Origin: Agapanthus africanus
Lineage: Eukaryota; Streptophyta; Magnoliopsida; Asparagales; Amaryllidaceae
DNA length: 64,000 nt
Direction of reading: 5' to 3'
Assembly: GCA_030015575.1 (NCBI GenBank)
Contig: JASDDO010000006.1
Coordinates: forward strand, 323,316,361 to 323,380,360
The position numbers and the translations under genes are program-made. The notes under the pieces are model-generated. The model saw only the letters and a program-made list of their open reading frames with translations. It did no database searches and was not told the DNA's origin. Position 1 is the first letter of the stretch; every line of letters starts with the position of its first letter. Of the stretch, positions 11,323 to 22,945 are shown piece after piece.

Positions 11323-13283
11323 TTCAACAAATCATGGATTTTAGACTTTGCTGGGTGCTTCTTAAGGGGTAAAACCATTAGGAGCAAATAGATCTTTCGA
11401 GATCTGTGCAGGTGGAAAGGTACTAACCTAATAAGGTTGGAATTTTGTAAATGGTTTTCATCAAATACCCATTGTGGATTGTGATGAGACTTTTACTTTA
11501 GTGTTTATGCTGAAGTCCATATGGATATTACTTGACACTGCTATTCCCCCTACTTGTTATCAGCAGGTCATAGGAAGTGGTAACTTCCAGGTGACCGGGT
11601 ATTTCATACCCGAGATGGACTCCACGCACTTCAGCAAGTCATGGATTTTGGACTGTGCTGGGTGCTCCTGAAGGGGTAAAACCCATTAGAAGCAAATAGA
11701 TCTTTTGAGATCTGTGCAGGTGGGAAGGTACTAACCTAATAATGCTGGAATTATTGTAAAAGGTTTTCATCAAATACCCGTTGTAGATTGTGATGAGACT
11801 TTTATTTCAATGTCTATACTGAAGTCCATATGGATATGATTTGGTGCTGATAATGTCATGGCTATGATATCTGGTAAGTACATAACTATAATGTCTTTCC
11901 AAATAGGATTTTGAAAGTGCACGTGTATATGACTCTACCAGAAGGTAATCGTAGTCAGTGAGAGCAGCGGAAGGTGTGTAAGTTGTTTATGTCTATTCGT
12001 AGACTGAAGAATGGATAGCGGAGATAGATCATCTATTTTGATGTAACAGTCAAAGTGATTGACTTCATCAAAACAAAAGATGAATCTAGTAAGACGGATG
12101 TAGGGAGTACTGTCCTGCATATGGATGACATACTCCAGACAGGAAGTGACGTTCCTATATTATAATAGGTCAAACTTTGGTTGGCCCATAATGTTTTCTC
12201 CATGTTGGATGTGGATAGTATATCAGGAATTCTGGTGATTAGATCTAGATTTGGGAAGTATCCCAAATCGGGTACTTAGACATCATTCTAAAAGTATTTT
12301 AGAATGGACGACTCCTGACATGGTAGTGTACCGGCAGGTGATGGAGTCACCCTCTCTAAAGAGATGTCATCTAGACTGATGAGGAGAGGGACTGGTATGA
12401 ATGACATATCATTTTCTCAGGCAATTGAGTCAATCATGCAATGTCTTGTACAATACCAGATAGATAATTCTGGTTTTTGATCTAGATTTGGAAAGTTTCC
12501 CAATCGGATACTTGGACAACATTCTAAAAGTATTTTAGAACGGACGACTCCTGGTATGGTGGTGTGCTCGCAGGTGATGGAGTCACCCTCTCTAAAAGGG
12601 ATGTCTTTTAGATTGATGAGGAGATGGACTAGCATGAATGGTATATCATTTGCTTAGGCAGTTGAGTCAATCATGATATGTCTTGTACAACACCAGATAT
12701 TGTTTTTGCACTAGCTGCAATAAGCACATATTAATCCAATCTTCGAGAAACAAAAGGAAGCTATCATGAGCATAAGTAAATGTTCTTAGTATAAGATAAC
12801 GACAGCCTCCTCTGGGTGGCGGTTATCGGTTCAGGCTTCCAAGGTGACCTAGATGACAGAGATGCTGTCAAGTTTTGAGTTTAGCATATTCTGAAGATCG
12901 GTATATTGGATAGTATTCCAATAGGGATACTGAGGTAATTATGGTACAGGATGCTGGTTATAACTCAACAGAGAATACAACCCAAGAAGTTTGTTGGATA
13001 GGAGTTGTTCATTGACGAACTTGGTCCAATCAAGTATCCAGACAAATTCTTAAGGTGGGGTATCGCTCAGTTTGGGAGATTGTTAATCTCTGCAAAGTTC
13101 AGATATAGAGAGACGAAGTTGGAACATTGCAGCGAATCCACTCTCTGAAGCTATTTCTCGAACAAATTAAATTTCATAAACATAGTTTGCGAAACTGATT
13201 ACTAGAGACGTTGGGTATTCGGTAGCACACGAGCTGTGGGTACACGATACCGCAATAATTGGCCTTAAGTGCAAGTGGGAGAT
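11323..13283 (+). pseudogene. Degenerate Ty1/copia RT-RNase H region
   Basis: Frameshifted remains of a copia pol gene. Recognisable in order are DETFTLVFMLKSIWILL (about 11486), YMTLPEG (about 11928), an RT stretch with MDDILQTG (about 12123, the YVDD active-site box with Tyr replaced), LSKEM (about 12355) and MQCLVQYQI (about 12437, the SIMYAMxCTRPD block). The last two blocks recur near 12580 and 12675, suggesting a second local duplication. It is followed by a purine tract (aagtgggagat) and the LTR at 13284. Many stops and indels mean it is not functional. The gag-only element at 62 inserted into it. Confidence 0.78.
11568..11830 (+). repeat. Second unit of ~308-bp tandem duplication in copia RT
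   Basis: The unit starting tcataggaagtgg at 11568 repeats the sequence of 1-61 plus 11323-11567. The shared gaagtccatatgg lies at 11512 and 11821, a 309-bp period. The first unit carries the insertion at 62-11317. Confidence 0.85.
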
Positions 13284-14365
13284 TGTTGGATATAGTGTCC
13301 TCAAGGCAATTATTATGATTGCAAGTAGGCGATTATGATAATTGAGGGAGGACCTATACATGTATAACGGTCTTACTCGAGATGATATTATGCTATCTGG
13401 TTTTTCTTTATCATTGATGAAGCCTGTAGGATTGTTGCTTGATGACCAGCATTGTGATGGTGATCATATATATGGGAGCTGGGTTGTCCATAAGCGCATC
13501 CTTAAATGTCCCTAGTCGTGGGAGTATCGAAACTGGGCATCGATATTTCGGAGTAGACTAATGTATGCTCTTCTAGACCCCGACGAGGGGCGGTGGCCGG
13601 TCTCACAAGCCATTGGTATTGTGTCACCTAAGATAGTATATAGGTGCTCACTGGAGGTGAGTACACTGGTCGGATTCGCCGAGAACTTCTAGATGGTATT
13701 ATATCTATCATCAGATGGAAGTTCTCAGGTGGAATGAGTACAAATTAGTCCTTTGACCTGAAGTCGTCATGTGTCTCGTGTGAGTTCCCACTGTACTTTG
13801 ATTACTACCCTACCATGGTTCAAAGGAGTCGTGTAAACAGGTTTTAGTTAGGTACAGTCCCGAGCCACATGGAGGTAGTGGTCGACTGTCAGGGATTCGT
13901 CTATCCTGGTATTAGGAGTTGATGTCGTGCTATGTTCAGTTGGCTATCACCAGAAATCCGTGGCCATGGTGGATAAGATTTACTGATAGTTGATCAGTAG
14001 TATCTCTGTTGGTGATGAGTTTGACTCAGACACGACTTATCGGGTTAGTAGGGGTCTGACGTTATCCACCCCCTAAACCCGATATGCGATACTCTTTGAC
14101 GAAAAGACCGGACTGTACGGAGATTGTCACATTCAGGCTCAGTAAGGTAAGGACGCACTTGATTGTCGACCCCCTTTTCGACAAGTACTTGGGTAGCCGT
14201 TACGTACAGCTAGTGCTGCTGACATGCTTGTGGTTAAACCCACTGCCAGCGTATTATCGAGTCTTTAAAGTCCCACACAGAGGGTTTTCCTGGTTCAGGC
14301 GACAGATGTAGGAGCCGTACGTTGGTACGTGCAGGGGTCCGATTAAATACGTGTACACGATACAT
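13284..14365 (+). repeat. Copia 3' LTR, right end truncated
   Basis: Begins TGTTGGATATAGTG directly after the purine tract aagtgggagat. It is collinear, as reverse complement, with the copia LTRs at 49351-51560 and 57510-59719; shared stretches include gactcgccgagaactc-like and gaccggactgtacgg sequences. It stops at about 14365, where chromovirus LTR sequence begins, so about half of the usual 2.2 kb is missing. Confidence 0.75.
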
Positions 14366-16860
14366 CTGGAAAGTAAATACAAGACTGGAAAGCAATGCCT
14401 AAACAATGGCATGAACTGAAAGTAAAGTATATACAAGTGACTAAAGCTCTGGGTCTTCTGCGAACTGTTCCAAGTCGTCTGAGCTGAGCTCGATCTCCAG
14501 AGAATCGGATCCTCCCGACAACATTCCAAAGAAAGAATAGAAAATGAATGTCATCAACGAACAATCGCTTGGTAAGTCCCAACGAGAGATAGAAATAGAA
14601 TAGATAGATGGAGAGTATAACTGATATAATGTATGTTTGTTATGTTATCACTATTATTTGTAGCTTGATACAGAATATTCCAGTGTATACGAGAGAAGTC
14701 CAACTATTCCGTAGACTAAGATATACGGAGCACAAGGTACCGTTAATCCACAGAACAACAGCAACGGATATTTAGGTTAAGTGTATTAAAGTGACCATCA
14801 TCGTGCCACTTTTAATACATTCCGTACCAATCTACCCCGTTAAAAACCCCGTAATGTTTATTGTGTTGTTTTATAGATGATTTGTAGATATAAGACTTGC
14901 CGAAACCATGATATCAGTTGTTCATATAAACAGATAAAGATATATAACGGATAGTCATATAGACAAGTTAATATATATCTATGGTCCGGTCAAATCAGGT
15001 CATGTTGATATATATTGGATTCTGGTATTCATGTTGTATTAGAGTTATATTTGAATTGTATTCATGGATGGATTGATTTCATATTAGAGTGAGACTCTGT
15101 CTGAGTCAGACACTTAAACAGAATTGAAGTCCTGAATTAGTTTTGGAGTTATCGGTAACTGCTGCACATGGACGACAGAATTTGTGTATTTTTTCAAGAC
15201 AATTACCGTATTGATAACCCCGTTTTAGTTATTTACCTTAAATAGGCAAGCACCTACTTTCTCCGGCTCCCTGAGGCTCAGGAGAATTGGTCCCGCTTAA
15301 ACCTATATTTACTAGGGTCCTTATTGTAAATTAATATAACTTGAGGGGTTTTTATGAAATATAGTTTTGATATATTTTCAAAATAAACCTCAAGTATTTA
15401 TTTATCGTCTTTAGGGTTTTCATAAATGTAATTTTTATAACATGAGATATTCTAGTGGATATAAACCTAAATTGAATAGTATACGGTATTTTCATGTAAA
15501 TTGACTTGTATTGATTTCTTGATGGTATTTTCATGAACTTTTGTGGTTCTTTTCTTTTGATTTAAAAAACATGGAATATATTATATATTTAAAATAGATT
15601 TTTTTATAATATTTACATATATATATTTATTAAAAATAGAATTTATTTATTAATAGAAATCACGTTTTCTTAAAAATTGTAATTTAAATTCCACCGAGAT
15701 CGTATACTCCGTGAGGAGGTCTGCATCTCGTCCTACTAGTCCGATGGATGTGCGATAACCCGCACCAACCAAATCGAATTCCCCAAAATGGGTTGTAAGA
15801 ACATAATTGTATGGAATTTGATTAAAACAATTAAAAGAAATATGATTTTGATAGTTAATGGTATTTAACTGTAAATTCGTCTTAACCACAAAAATGTTGT
15901 TTTCAAGCTATCGTGCTATGTCATGATGAGTGTTGTGATGAGATAGACCATTATCTCGTGAGTTTTCTAAATGTAATATGAGCAATATGATGAAGTAATG
16001 TCGTAGGTAAATTTTGTGGTATTTAAACGGAAAAGTGTAATACAAGTTGCATAACATTTTATTTTGAATTGAAACTTGTTCTAAATGTTGTTTTATAGTT
16101 TCTAAACAAGATATAAAGAAATGGTTGATTTGTTGTTAAAAATGTTGGGTTTTTAATGAAATTAGAATCGGGAGTCGGAATAACTCCGCTTCCGACGAGT
16201 TTTAATAAAAGATCGTTTAGAATAGCAAGAGAGGAGAGGAGAGGGAATTTACGGGTTTGGAGAAGATAGAAGAGGTATAAGAACAAGTTGTGAACTTTGT
16301 GGAGTCACGGTGTCGCCGGATTTGTCCCGAATCGTCGCCGAAACTTGACCTTGGGCTAACTCCACTTGTACAACTTTTTGGACTTGGAAAATTTGAGAAT
16401 TTTGGCAATGGATTTCAGAATAGAGAGGGATAGGGTGCAAGGTGGTATTTATAGGATAGAATTAGGGTTTATGGTATTAAAAATGAGAATTAAAATGCAT
16501 TAAAATTTGGTTTTAAAACTCATTTTAATTCTCTGTTAATGTGCAGGAAAATCAAACAGAAGAGGAGTAGTGAGGGGGAGGCCAAAGGGTGTTAGGGCAA
16601 AATTTGAGAGCATTTGGGATGGGGGCCAGGCGGCCCAGCCCCAAAGCACATCTCGCCGGCCATTTCAAGAAGGATGGGGCTTGGATTGGTGACACGTGTT
16701 CTCTTCTATTTATATAACATATTCCACATGTTTATTTAATCTGACTCTTCGTTTTTACGTGTATTGCACGTGGAAAATTTTGGGATTCCAAAAAGTTTAA
16801 AAGAAAAATTATTAAAAATAATATGTGGCTGATGGGATTCGAACACAGGGGCTATATCAC
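14366..16860 (-). repeat. Chromovirus LTR fragment, minus orientation
   Basis: Read on the minus strand this is the same LTR family as 8060-11317. Shared marks are the polyadenylation-side block with caatgcctaaacaatggc near 14394, the gag-like reading-frame shadow near 14450, and a plus-strand tatttatagg TATA region near 16446. It lacks its end near 14366 and about the first 130 bp at the other end, where the plus-oriented LTR begins. It retains only the B-box (16835-16845) of the tRNA-like pair. Confidence 0.75.
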
Positions 16861-19070
16861 TGTAACAACCCTAAACTTTCTGTACAGAATTTTTTCAAAA
16901 ATACAGAAAGGAATACCTAAGCCTTAGCACAAGTTATAAATTTGATTTGCTTTTGAACCACAAGAAAACACTTCTAGCTCATTGGTAAAGCCTTGCACTG
17001 CTGTGACATAGCCCCTGTGATCGAATCCTCCTAACCACATATATTTTTAATTTATTTTTTTTAATCTTTTAGAAGTCCAAAGGTTTGCACGTGCACAACA
17101 CGTAAAATGAAAAGTCACACAGAAAACAAACATGTGCAAAACACTATTCATACAGATCTTGACATGTGGCAGAGATCCGAGCCCCCACCCCATAGAATGG
17201 ACCGGCAAGATGTCTCGTGGGGCCAGCGCCGCCGGCTCCCCGTAGGTAATTCCCCATTTTCTTTTGTTGCCCTAACCCCTTGGCCTCCCCCTTAACCCTT
17301 TAATGTTTGTTTTTATTAAAAATAAACAGAGAATTAAAAAGTGGCATTAAACCAAATTTTTAATGAATTTTAATTTTCAAATTCATCACCCTAAACCCTA
17401 ATTTTCCCTATAAATACCATACTACATTTCACCCCTTCTCATTCAGAAATTCTATACAAAAACTCTCTAAAATTTCCAAGTCCCAAGTTGTATAAGTGGA
17501 GTTAGCAAAGGTCGACGTTCCGACGACGTTTCGGGAAGAATCCGGCGACGAAACGACTCACCAACGATTCCAATAGCTTCCCCTTTTTCTCCTCTTGTTT
17601 TCCAACTTGTAAGTCCCCTCTCCCCTCCTTCATCTCTATTCTATAACAATTTATTTTCAAAACTCGTCGGAAGCGGAGTTATTCCGACTTCCGATTCGTT
17701 TTTCTTTAAAATCTCCATCTTTCTTAAACAATAAAATATCATATTCCCTCATAATGATTAACAAACATAAATAAACACATTAGAACAAGTTTCATCTCAA
17801 AAAAATCTATTATGTAACTTTTATCGCATTTTTACGGTTAAATACCATATACTTTACTTTCAACACAATTCAAAATATTCCCTTGTATTATTTTTAGAAA
17901 ACTCACGAGGTAATATCCTACCTCATTACAACACACATTTTTGACATGACACGATAACTCTTGGGACATTAGTTTATGCGAAAATACGAATTTACATTTA
18001 AGTACTTTGAACATTCAAAAACCGTTTTCTTTAAAAAGGGTGTTATTTAATTCCGTGCAATTACGCTTCTACAACCCATTTTGGGGAACCCCGATCGGGA
18101 TGGTGCGGGTTATCACACATTCTCGGGCCTAGTAGAGCGAGATGCAGACCTCCTCAAAGAGCATTCGATCTCAATGGAATTTTAATGCAATTTTTAAGAA
18201 AAATGTGATTTTTATGAATAAATTCTATTTTCTTTTATATATATATATATAAATACTATCAAAATATCTACTTTAAGTATACAATATATATTCCATATTT
18301 TCTAAATCAAAGAAATCACAAATTTCATGAAACTATCTTTACAATTCAATACCATTCCAAGATTACACTAAAGTACCATATACAATGAAATCCAGGTTAT
18401 ATCCACTAGAATATTTCACTTTATAAAAATTACAGCTATGAAAACCCTAAAGGCAACAATTAAATACTTGAGGTATATTTTGAAAATATATCAAAACTAT
18501 TTTTCATAAAACCCCCTTAAGTTATATTAATTTACAATAAGGATCCTAGTAAACATAGATTTAAGCGGGACCGGTTCTCTTGAGCCCTAGGAAGCCGGAG
18601 AATATGGGTGCTTGCTTATTTAAGGTAGACAACCTAAAAACGGTGTTATCAACATGGTAATTGTCTTGGAAAAAGATACAAATCCCGCCGTCCATTTGCA
18701 GCAGTTATCGATAATTCCAAAGCAATTAGGACTTCAATTCTGTTTAAAAGTCTAACTCAGTTCGAGTCAAGGTCAAATCTGGAAATAATCTGACTTGAAT
18801 TCAATTCAAGTATAACTACAATACAACATGAATCCACGAATACCAGAATACAATCCATATCAAAATGAACATGACAGAACCGAACTATGGATATACTCTG
18901 ATTACATGACTATCCATTTATATCCATTCCATTTACTGATATCATAGTTTCAGAAAGTCTTCCATTTACTATAAGGCAATACAATACAATCAGTACAATC
19001 AATACAATCAATACAATAAACATTACGGGGTTTATAAAGGGGTAGACTGGTACGGAACATGTTAAAGGTG
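16861..19070 (+). repeat. Chromovirus LTR fragment, plus orientation
   Basis: A clean LTR start TGTAACAACCCTAAAC at 16861. It is collinear with other LTRs of the family through the TATA region (ccctataaatacc, about 17408) to cggggtttataaaggggtag near 19025. It breaks at about 19070, where unrelated sequence starts, so the distal end and any internal region are missing. With 14366-16860 it forms a large imperfect inverted repeat. Confidence 0.75.
16975..17028 (+). promoter_or_regulatory. tRNA-like A-box/B-box pair in LTR fragment
   Basis: TAGCTCATTGG is at 16975-16985 and TGATCGAATCC at 17018-17028, again with 43-nt start spacing although the surrounding LTR is diverged from the copy at 25145. 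Confidence 0.6.
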
Positions 19071-20402
19071 GCCGTTCCCCTCCGAACGGCGGCCAAGACA
19101 TGGGACGTCTCGCCTGAGATTCGGGGCAGATGCTAATTGGTGCCATCCGTCCACTTCTCCGAAGATGCCAAGTTGATTTATGGCACCGTGCATTGGAGGT
19201 CTAAACGGATGCGGCCGATGTAGCAGACTTCGTCAGATTCCCCCTCGCTTGAGGGGTTTTTGATTGTGGGGACGCTCTTCCCTGCAGGCGCAAGCCCCTG
19301 CAGTTAATTACGCTACCGCATCGCGGTAACAACTTTCTCCTTCTCCAGCTGGTCACTTCGTGTCGTGGATGTTTGTTTTGTTTGTGGTTGCCCGTGGATT
19401 GTATACGGAGACTAATTTATGTCGTCGCCCGTAGAACATGGATTAGTCCAAATCCGTATTTTCTTAGATTTGGGTTTGGTGTTTTGGTTTAAGAATACGT
19501 TAGCCATATTTGAGGCTAAGATCAATTTAAACGTTTGTTAAGGATACGTTAGCCCAATTTGAGACTAAGATCAACTTAACGGGATCGTTTAGATCCGATA
19601 AAAGAGCATTTGGGCTCTATTGTTCCAGTTTAGGGATATAGTGGTCCATTGAGTGTATGGCCGTCGGGACCCGTCACCTCTCTGACGACGTTGAAGGATT
19701 ACAACGACAGATATCAGAGGAGTTCAGAGATGTACCCTTGAACCAAAGTTGGTTGGGAGACCCATAGTCCAATTTGGGACTAAAGTCTGTTTGAGGGTTT
19801 AAAGATACGTTAGCCCTATTTGAGGCTAAGATCAACTTAAACATTTGTTAAGGATACGTTAGTCTAATTTGAGACTAAGATCAACTTAACGAGATCGCTT
19901 AGATCCGACAAAAGAGCATTTGGGCTCTATTGTTCCAGTTTAGGAACACAGTGGTCCATTGCCAGTTTAAGGACGTGGTGGTCCATTGCCAGTTTAAGAA
20001 CGTGGTGGTCCATTGAATGTATGGCCGTTGGGACCCATCACCTCTCTGACGACGTTGAAGGATTACAACGACAGATGGCAGAGGAGTTCAGAGATGTACC
20101 CTTGAACCAGGTGTAAATTGATTTAAGTGAGCAGCCGTGCTCAGTCAATTTAATTTGAGGACTTACGACCAGAATTGGGCTAAGTCCAGTTGAAAATGTT
20201 CAACATTTTTATTTGTAGTTGGCCTGTTAGGCCTTAATTAGGGATCTGCCCCTGCACTGTATTTTATTCTGGCCTGTTAGGCCTTTTAAGTTGGGCTCTG
20301 TCCCTTTTTTATAATGCAGAGCATTTGTTTTGGGTCCATTGGACCTCTCAATTGGGCTCTGTCCTTTAATAATGCGCTGCATTAATTAGTCTGATAGAGC
20401 GC
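19071..20402. other. Unclassified repeat-rich DNA
   Basis: No coding region or known domain is seen. It starts abruptly at the broken LTR with an imperfect palindrome (ggccgttc...gaacggcggcc), then has ctgcaggcgcaagcccctgcag-like symmetry near 19284. Two 310-bp repeats follow, then two ggcctgttaggcc hairpins (about 20222 and 20271). It may be the LTR or upstream region of the unit expressed from the TATA box at 21521, but no matching second copy is in the window. Confidence 0.4.
19485..20108 (+). repeat. 310-bp tandem repeat, 2 copies
   Basis: The phrase atacgttagcc...tttgaggctaag begins at 19495 and again at 19805. Each unit contains an inner ~55-bp duplication (atacgttag...gagactaagatcaac). 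The second unit also has three short copies of gtggtccattg. Confidence 0.85.
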
Positions 20403-21306
20403 CACGTGGCTTGTCAGGCGCTTTGCGCCAATTGAGGAACGCAAGGCGCAAGTCCATGTGGAGGTGACACGTGTCACGCTCCGGTGAGCGCAAGCGCAGT
20501 GCGCTGCGCTGTTGCGCTGCTGACACGTGGCGCGCTCTGGTGAGTTGTGCCAATTCATGAGAGCAGTGCTCTGTTTTAAAAGCGTATAGCACAAGCTGTT
20601 CTGGAGCTGACACGTGGCGCTCTCTGGTGACTTGCGCCAACCCGAGAGCGCAACAGTGTAGATTTTATTTTGATCAATTTTAGATCAAAGAAAACAAATT
20701 TTCTTGTTTTCAAAGAACCAGTGGTCCATCAAAAGGCAATGCCTTTATTATTATTATATTTTATTTTTTTTATTGAAGATCTTTGATCTTGTTGTTAGAT
20801 CAATGATCTTTTTAGAAGAAATTCTTCTTTATTCAGAGGTTTTTACCTTTTCTTTCTCTGATCTCTTCTCAAAATTTTCTTTAGAGGAGTTCTCTCTGTC
20901 TTTTTTTTAATTTGTTTTCAACGTCCTTTAGATTTGGGATCTAGGGGCCTTTATATAGTGCCAATTGATTTGTTAAATTTGTTAAAGAGATCTCTCTCTG
21001 AGTGATTTGGGGATTTTCCCCCACCGTTGGATCTTTGATCCAAGGGCTTCTGTTTTACGGAAGACAATTTTCTTGTTTTAACAAGATCAGAAAGATCTTT
21101 CAGAATTTTTCTGTTTGGCGCAAGCGCACCTGCGCTTGACACGTGTCGCGCAGCGCAGAGCGCAGCGCAATTGCGCTGCCACGTGTCGCGCAGCGCAGAG
21201 CGCAAGTCAGCTGAAGCGTTGCTTCTTTCATAGAGCCTTGTTTTGATTGAGTGCACTGCCTTGAGCGCTGCGCTCCCTACGCTGGCGTGTCTGATTTTGA
21301 CACGTG
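20403..21306. promoter_or_regulatory. Cluster of seven G-boxes (CACGTG)
   Basis: CACGTG occurs at 20403, 20468, 20524, 20611, 21140, 21180 and 21301, mostly as ACACGTGGC or ACACGTGTC. These lie within GC-rich repeats built on gcgcagcgc. The G-box/ABRE core is the known binding site of plant bZIP and bHLH factors. The cluster lies upstream of the TATA box at 21521 and probably belongs to its promoter. Factor binding is inferred, not shown. Confidence 0.6.
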
Positions 21307-21520
21307 GCGCTCTGCGTGCAGCGCAGGGGATCTGAAACGTTGCTTCATTTATTTTAAGTTTAATTTTCACTTTAATTTTCAAAACAGAGCTTTGCTCTGA
21401 TTGGAGTAAACAAATACCCCCCTACCGTTGCGCTTACGTGGCACTCCAATTTTGAGCGCAGCGGTGGCAGAATTCCAACCGTCGCGGCAATTTTTGGAAG
21501 TTGAAAAGGTTCTCAATGCC

Positions 21521-21528
21521 TATAAATA
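21521..21528 (+). promoter_or_regulatory. TATA box of the ORF at 22042
   Basis: The sequence tataaata lies about 520 bp upstream of the ATG, with a transcribed leader and intron between. Similar TATA boxes precede the antisense ORFs at 34537 and 61523. Confidence 0.6.
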
Positions 21529-21644
21529 GGATCTTTGGTCCCTCAACAGATGATTATCATTTTCAAAATTTTTACTTTCAGAATCTCAGAGCCCTGCTCT
21601 TTATTTTCAAGAACTCCAAGAGTTAAACTCTTAAAAACTTTTAG

Positions 21645-22024
21645 GTAAAATTTTTAATTCAATTCAATTTAAATTAAATTAAATTAAATTAATTTTCATT
21701 GACAGAGCCTTGCTCTCAATAGATCCCTGATCTAAAGAAAACCCATTTAGGGTTTCACTTAGCGTAGCTTTGCTCTAAAGGGGTCTAAAGAGAACTAAGG
21801 AGAACCCTATTAGGGTTCCTTTAATAGATCTCTGCTCTCTAAAAGTTTTTCCTTGGATTTTCTTAATTCATTAATGGAGCTTTGCTCCTTCCAAATCATA
21901 TAGAAGAATTCTTAAGAGTTTTTCGCGGATCTTGGAGGTTAAAGAATGGGATTTTATTTCTTGATGAATTGTATCATCTTGCTTAATCGGTGTGCCTGAT
22001 AATTTCTCTGATTTTCTTTTACAG
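21645..22024 (+). other. Predicted 5'-UTR intron
   Basis: The donor ttttag/gtaaaa and the acceptor ttcttttacag/gagtaatc bound 380 bp of T-rich, intron-like sequence. The first ATG lies 17 nt after the acceptor. Confidence 0.6.
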
Positions 22025-22041
22025 GAGTAATCGACGCCCAC

Positions 22042-22536
22042 ATGTACGACCTCGACGAGATTATCTCTTACGGAGACATCCGTCGTCTCGGCCGTTCTCA
22101 GAACCGAGAATTTACCAATGCCGATTGTGCCGAAATTATGAGCCGCTTCGACGCATATAACGGTCAACTGCTTCCTCAGCGCTCCCCTCTCCTGAAGCTT
22201 ATTGTGGGAGCAATTTGGGAAGCGCTTCCTTTATTCTATATTGGTGTGCCACTTGGGGCATTGGATGCCGCCGAGGATAAGGTGCACTCGGTGTATCTGA
22301 TGAGCCTAATCTCAAAGAGGAGGCGAGATAACCTTATCGATCTTCTGCACCAAGCTTTTCAACAGTCTGCAATACTTGCTGCATATCGGAGGGAGGAGGA
22401 CATTAGTGAGGATCCCGACGCTCGTGCTCGCGAAAGGAAGCACACTAGGATGGTTCGCCAGGCTTGGAAAGTCTTGGACAAGGTTACTTTTGAGTTCCTT
22501 AATCCATGTCCTGGATTTGAGGTTTTGCCATTGTAA
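22042..22536 (+). CDS. Intact 164-aa ORF, antisense-ORF type of Tat elements
   Basis: Function is not known. The ATG follows the predicted 5'-UTR intron and the frame is open to TAA. The protein is soluble-looking and charged, with no signal peptide or membrane segment, and an RE/RK-rich stretch at about residues 120-140. It shares blocks with the broken ORF at 61523: LLPQRSPLLKLIVGAIW against LLPRRSSLLRVLVHMIW, SLISKRRRDNLIDLLHQAFQ against SLISKSGRDRSIDLLRRSFQ, and a terminal FEFL..C against FEYH..C. The second copy lies antisense to a Tat integrase, which places the family among the extra antisense ORFs known from Tat retrotransposons. Here no pol neighbour survives. Being open while all other ORFs in the window are broken makes it worth noting. 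A small host-derived gene remains possible. Confidence 0.65.
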   Translation: MYDLDEIISYGDIRRLGRSQNREFTNADCAEIMSRFDAYNGQLLPQRSPLLKLIVGAIWEALPLFYIGVPLGALDAAEDKVHSVYLMSLISKRRRDNLIDLLHQAFQQSAILAAYRREEDISEDPDARARERKHTRMVRQAWKVLDKVTFEFLNPCPGFEVLPL

Positions 22537-22762
22537 TCATTTGGATAATGTCTTTGTTTATTACCTTTATTGATGTAAAAGCTTTCCAAGTATGAATGCC
22601 AAATCTTTTGCCTCCTTCCTTTTATTTTCTGCTTTGTTACTGGCACATTCTTTAAATAAGCATAGCCTGTAAGCGATATAGAACATTCTGTTTTGAACAT
22701 CTTGGGGAGTAGTGATGGCTTAGGAAGCAGGTTCAGGTCTGCTACCTAAGGCTTTTCAACTT

Positions 22763-22945
22763 CATGAGCCGCGAGGGTCTCATAAAGACTTTTCTCCCTA
22801 CGGATCGAGAGGATCTCGTAGGTGTATTTTCTCCTTAGGAATCGTGAGGATTCCTAAATGTATTTTCTCTTATAAGTCGTAAGGATCTTATAATAGAATT
22901 TTTTCCCCCTTACGAGTCGAGAGGACCCGTAAGCGGTTGTTTCTC
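22763..22945 (+). repeat. Array of five hairpin + T-rich units
   Basis: Five stem-loops with different stems but similar GNGAG-like loops are separated by tattttctc-type spacers. Examples are ttaggaatc-gtgag-gattcctaa (perfect 9-bp stem, about 22835-22857) and cttacgagtc-gagag-gacccgtaag (about 22909-22933). The stems differ between units while staying complementary. The array lies 230 bp after the ORF stop. Confidence 0.7.

Noticed and set aside
20386-21382. Minus-strand open frames of 70-143 codons
   Set aside because: They arise from gcgcagcgc/cacgtg repeats, have biased composition and no domain; the strand with TATA box and splice sites is the other one.
22763-22945. Hairpin plus T-run units as rho-independent terminators
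   Set aside because: The surroundings are eukaryotic (introns, TATA boxes, LTR elements), and five such units in a row do not fit a terminator role.
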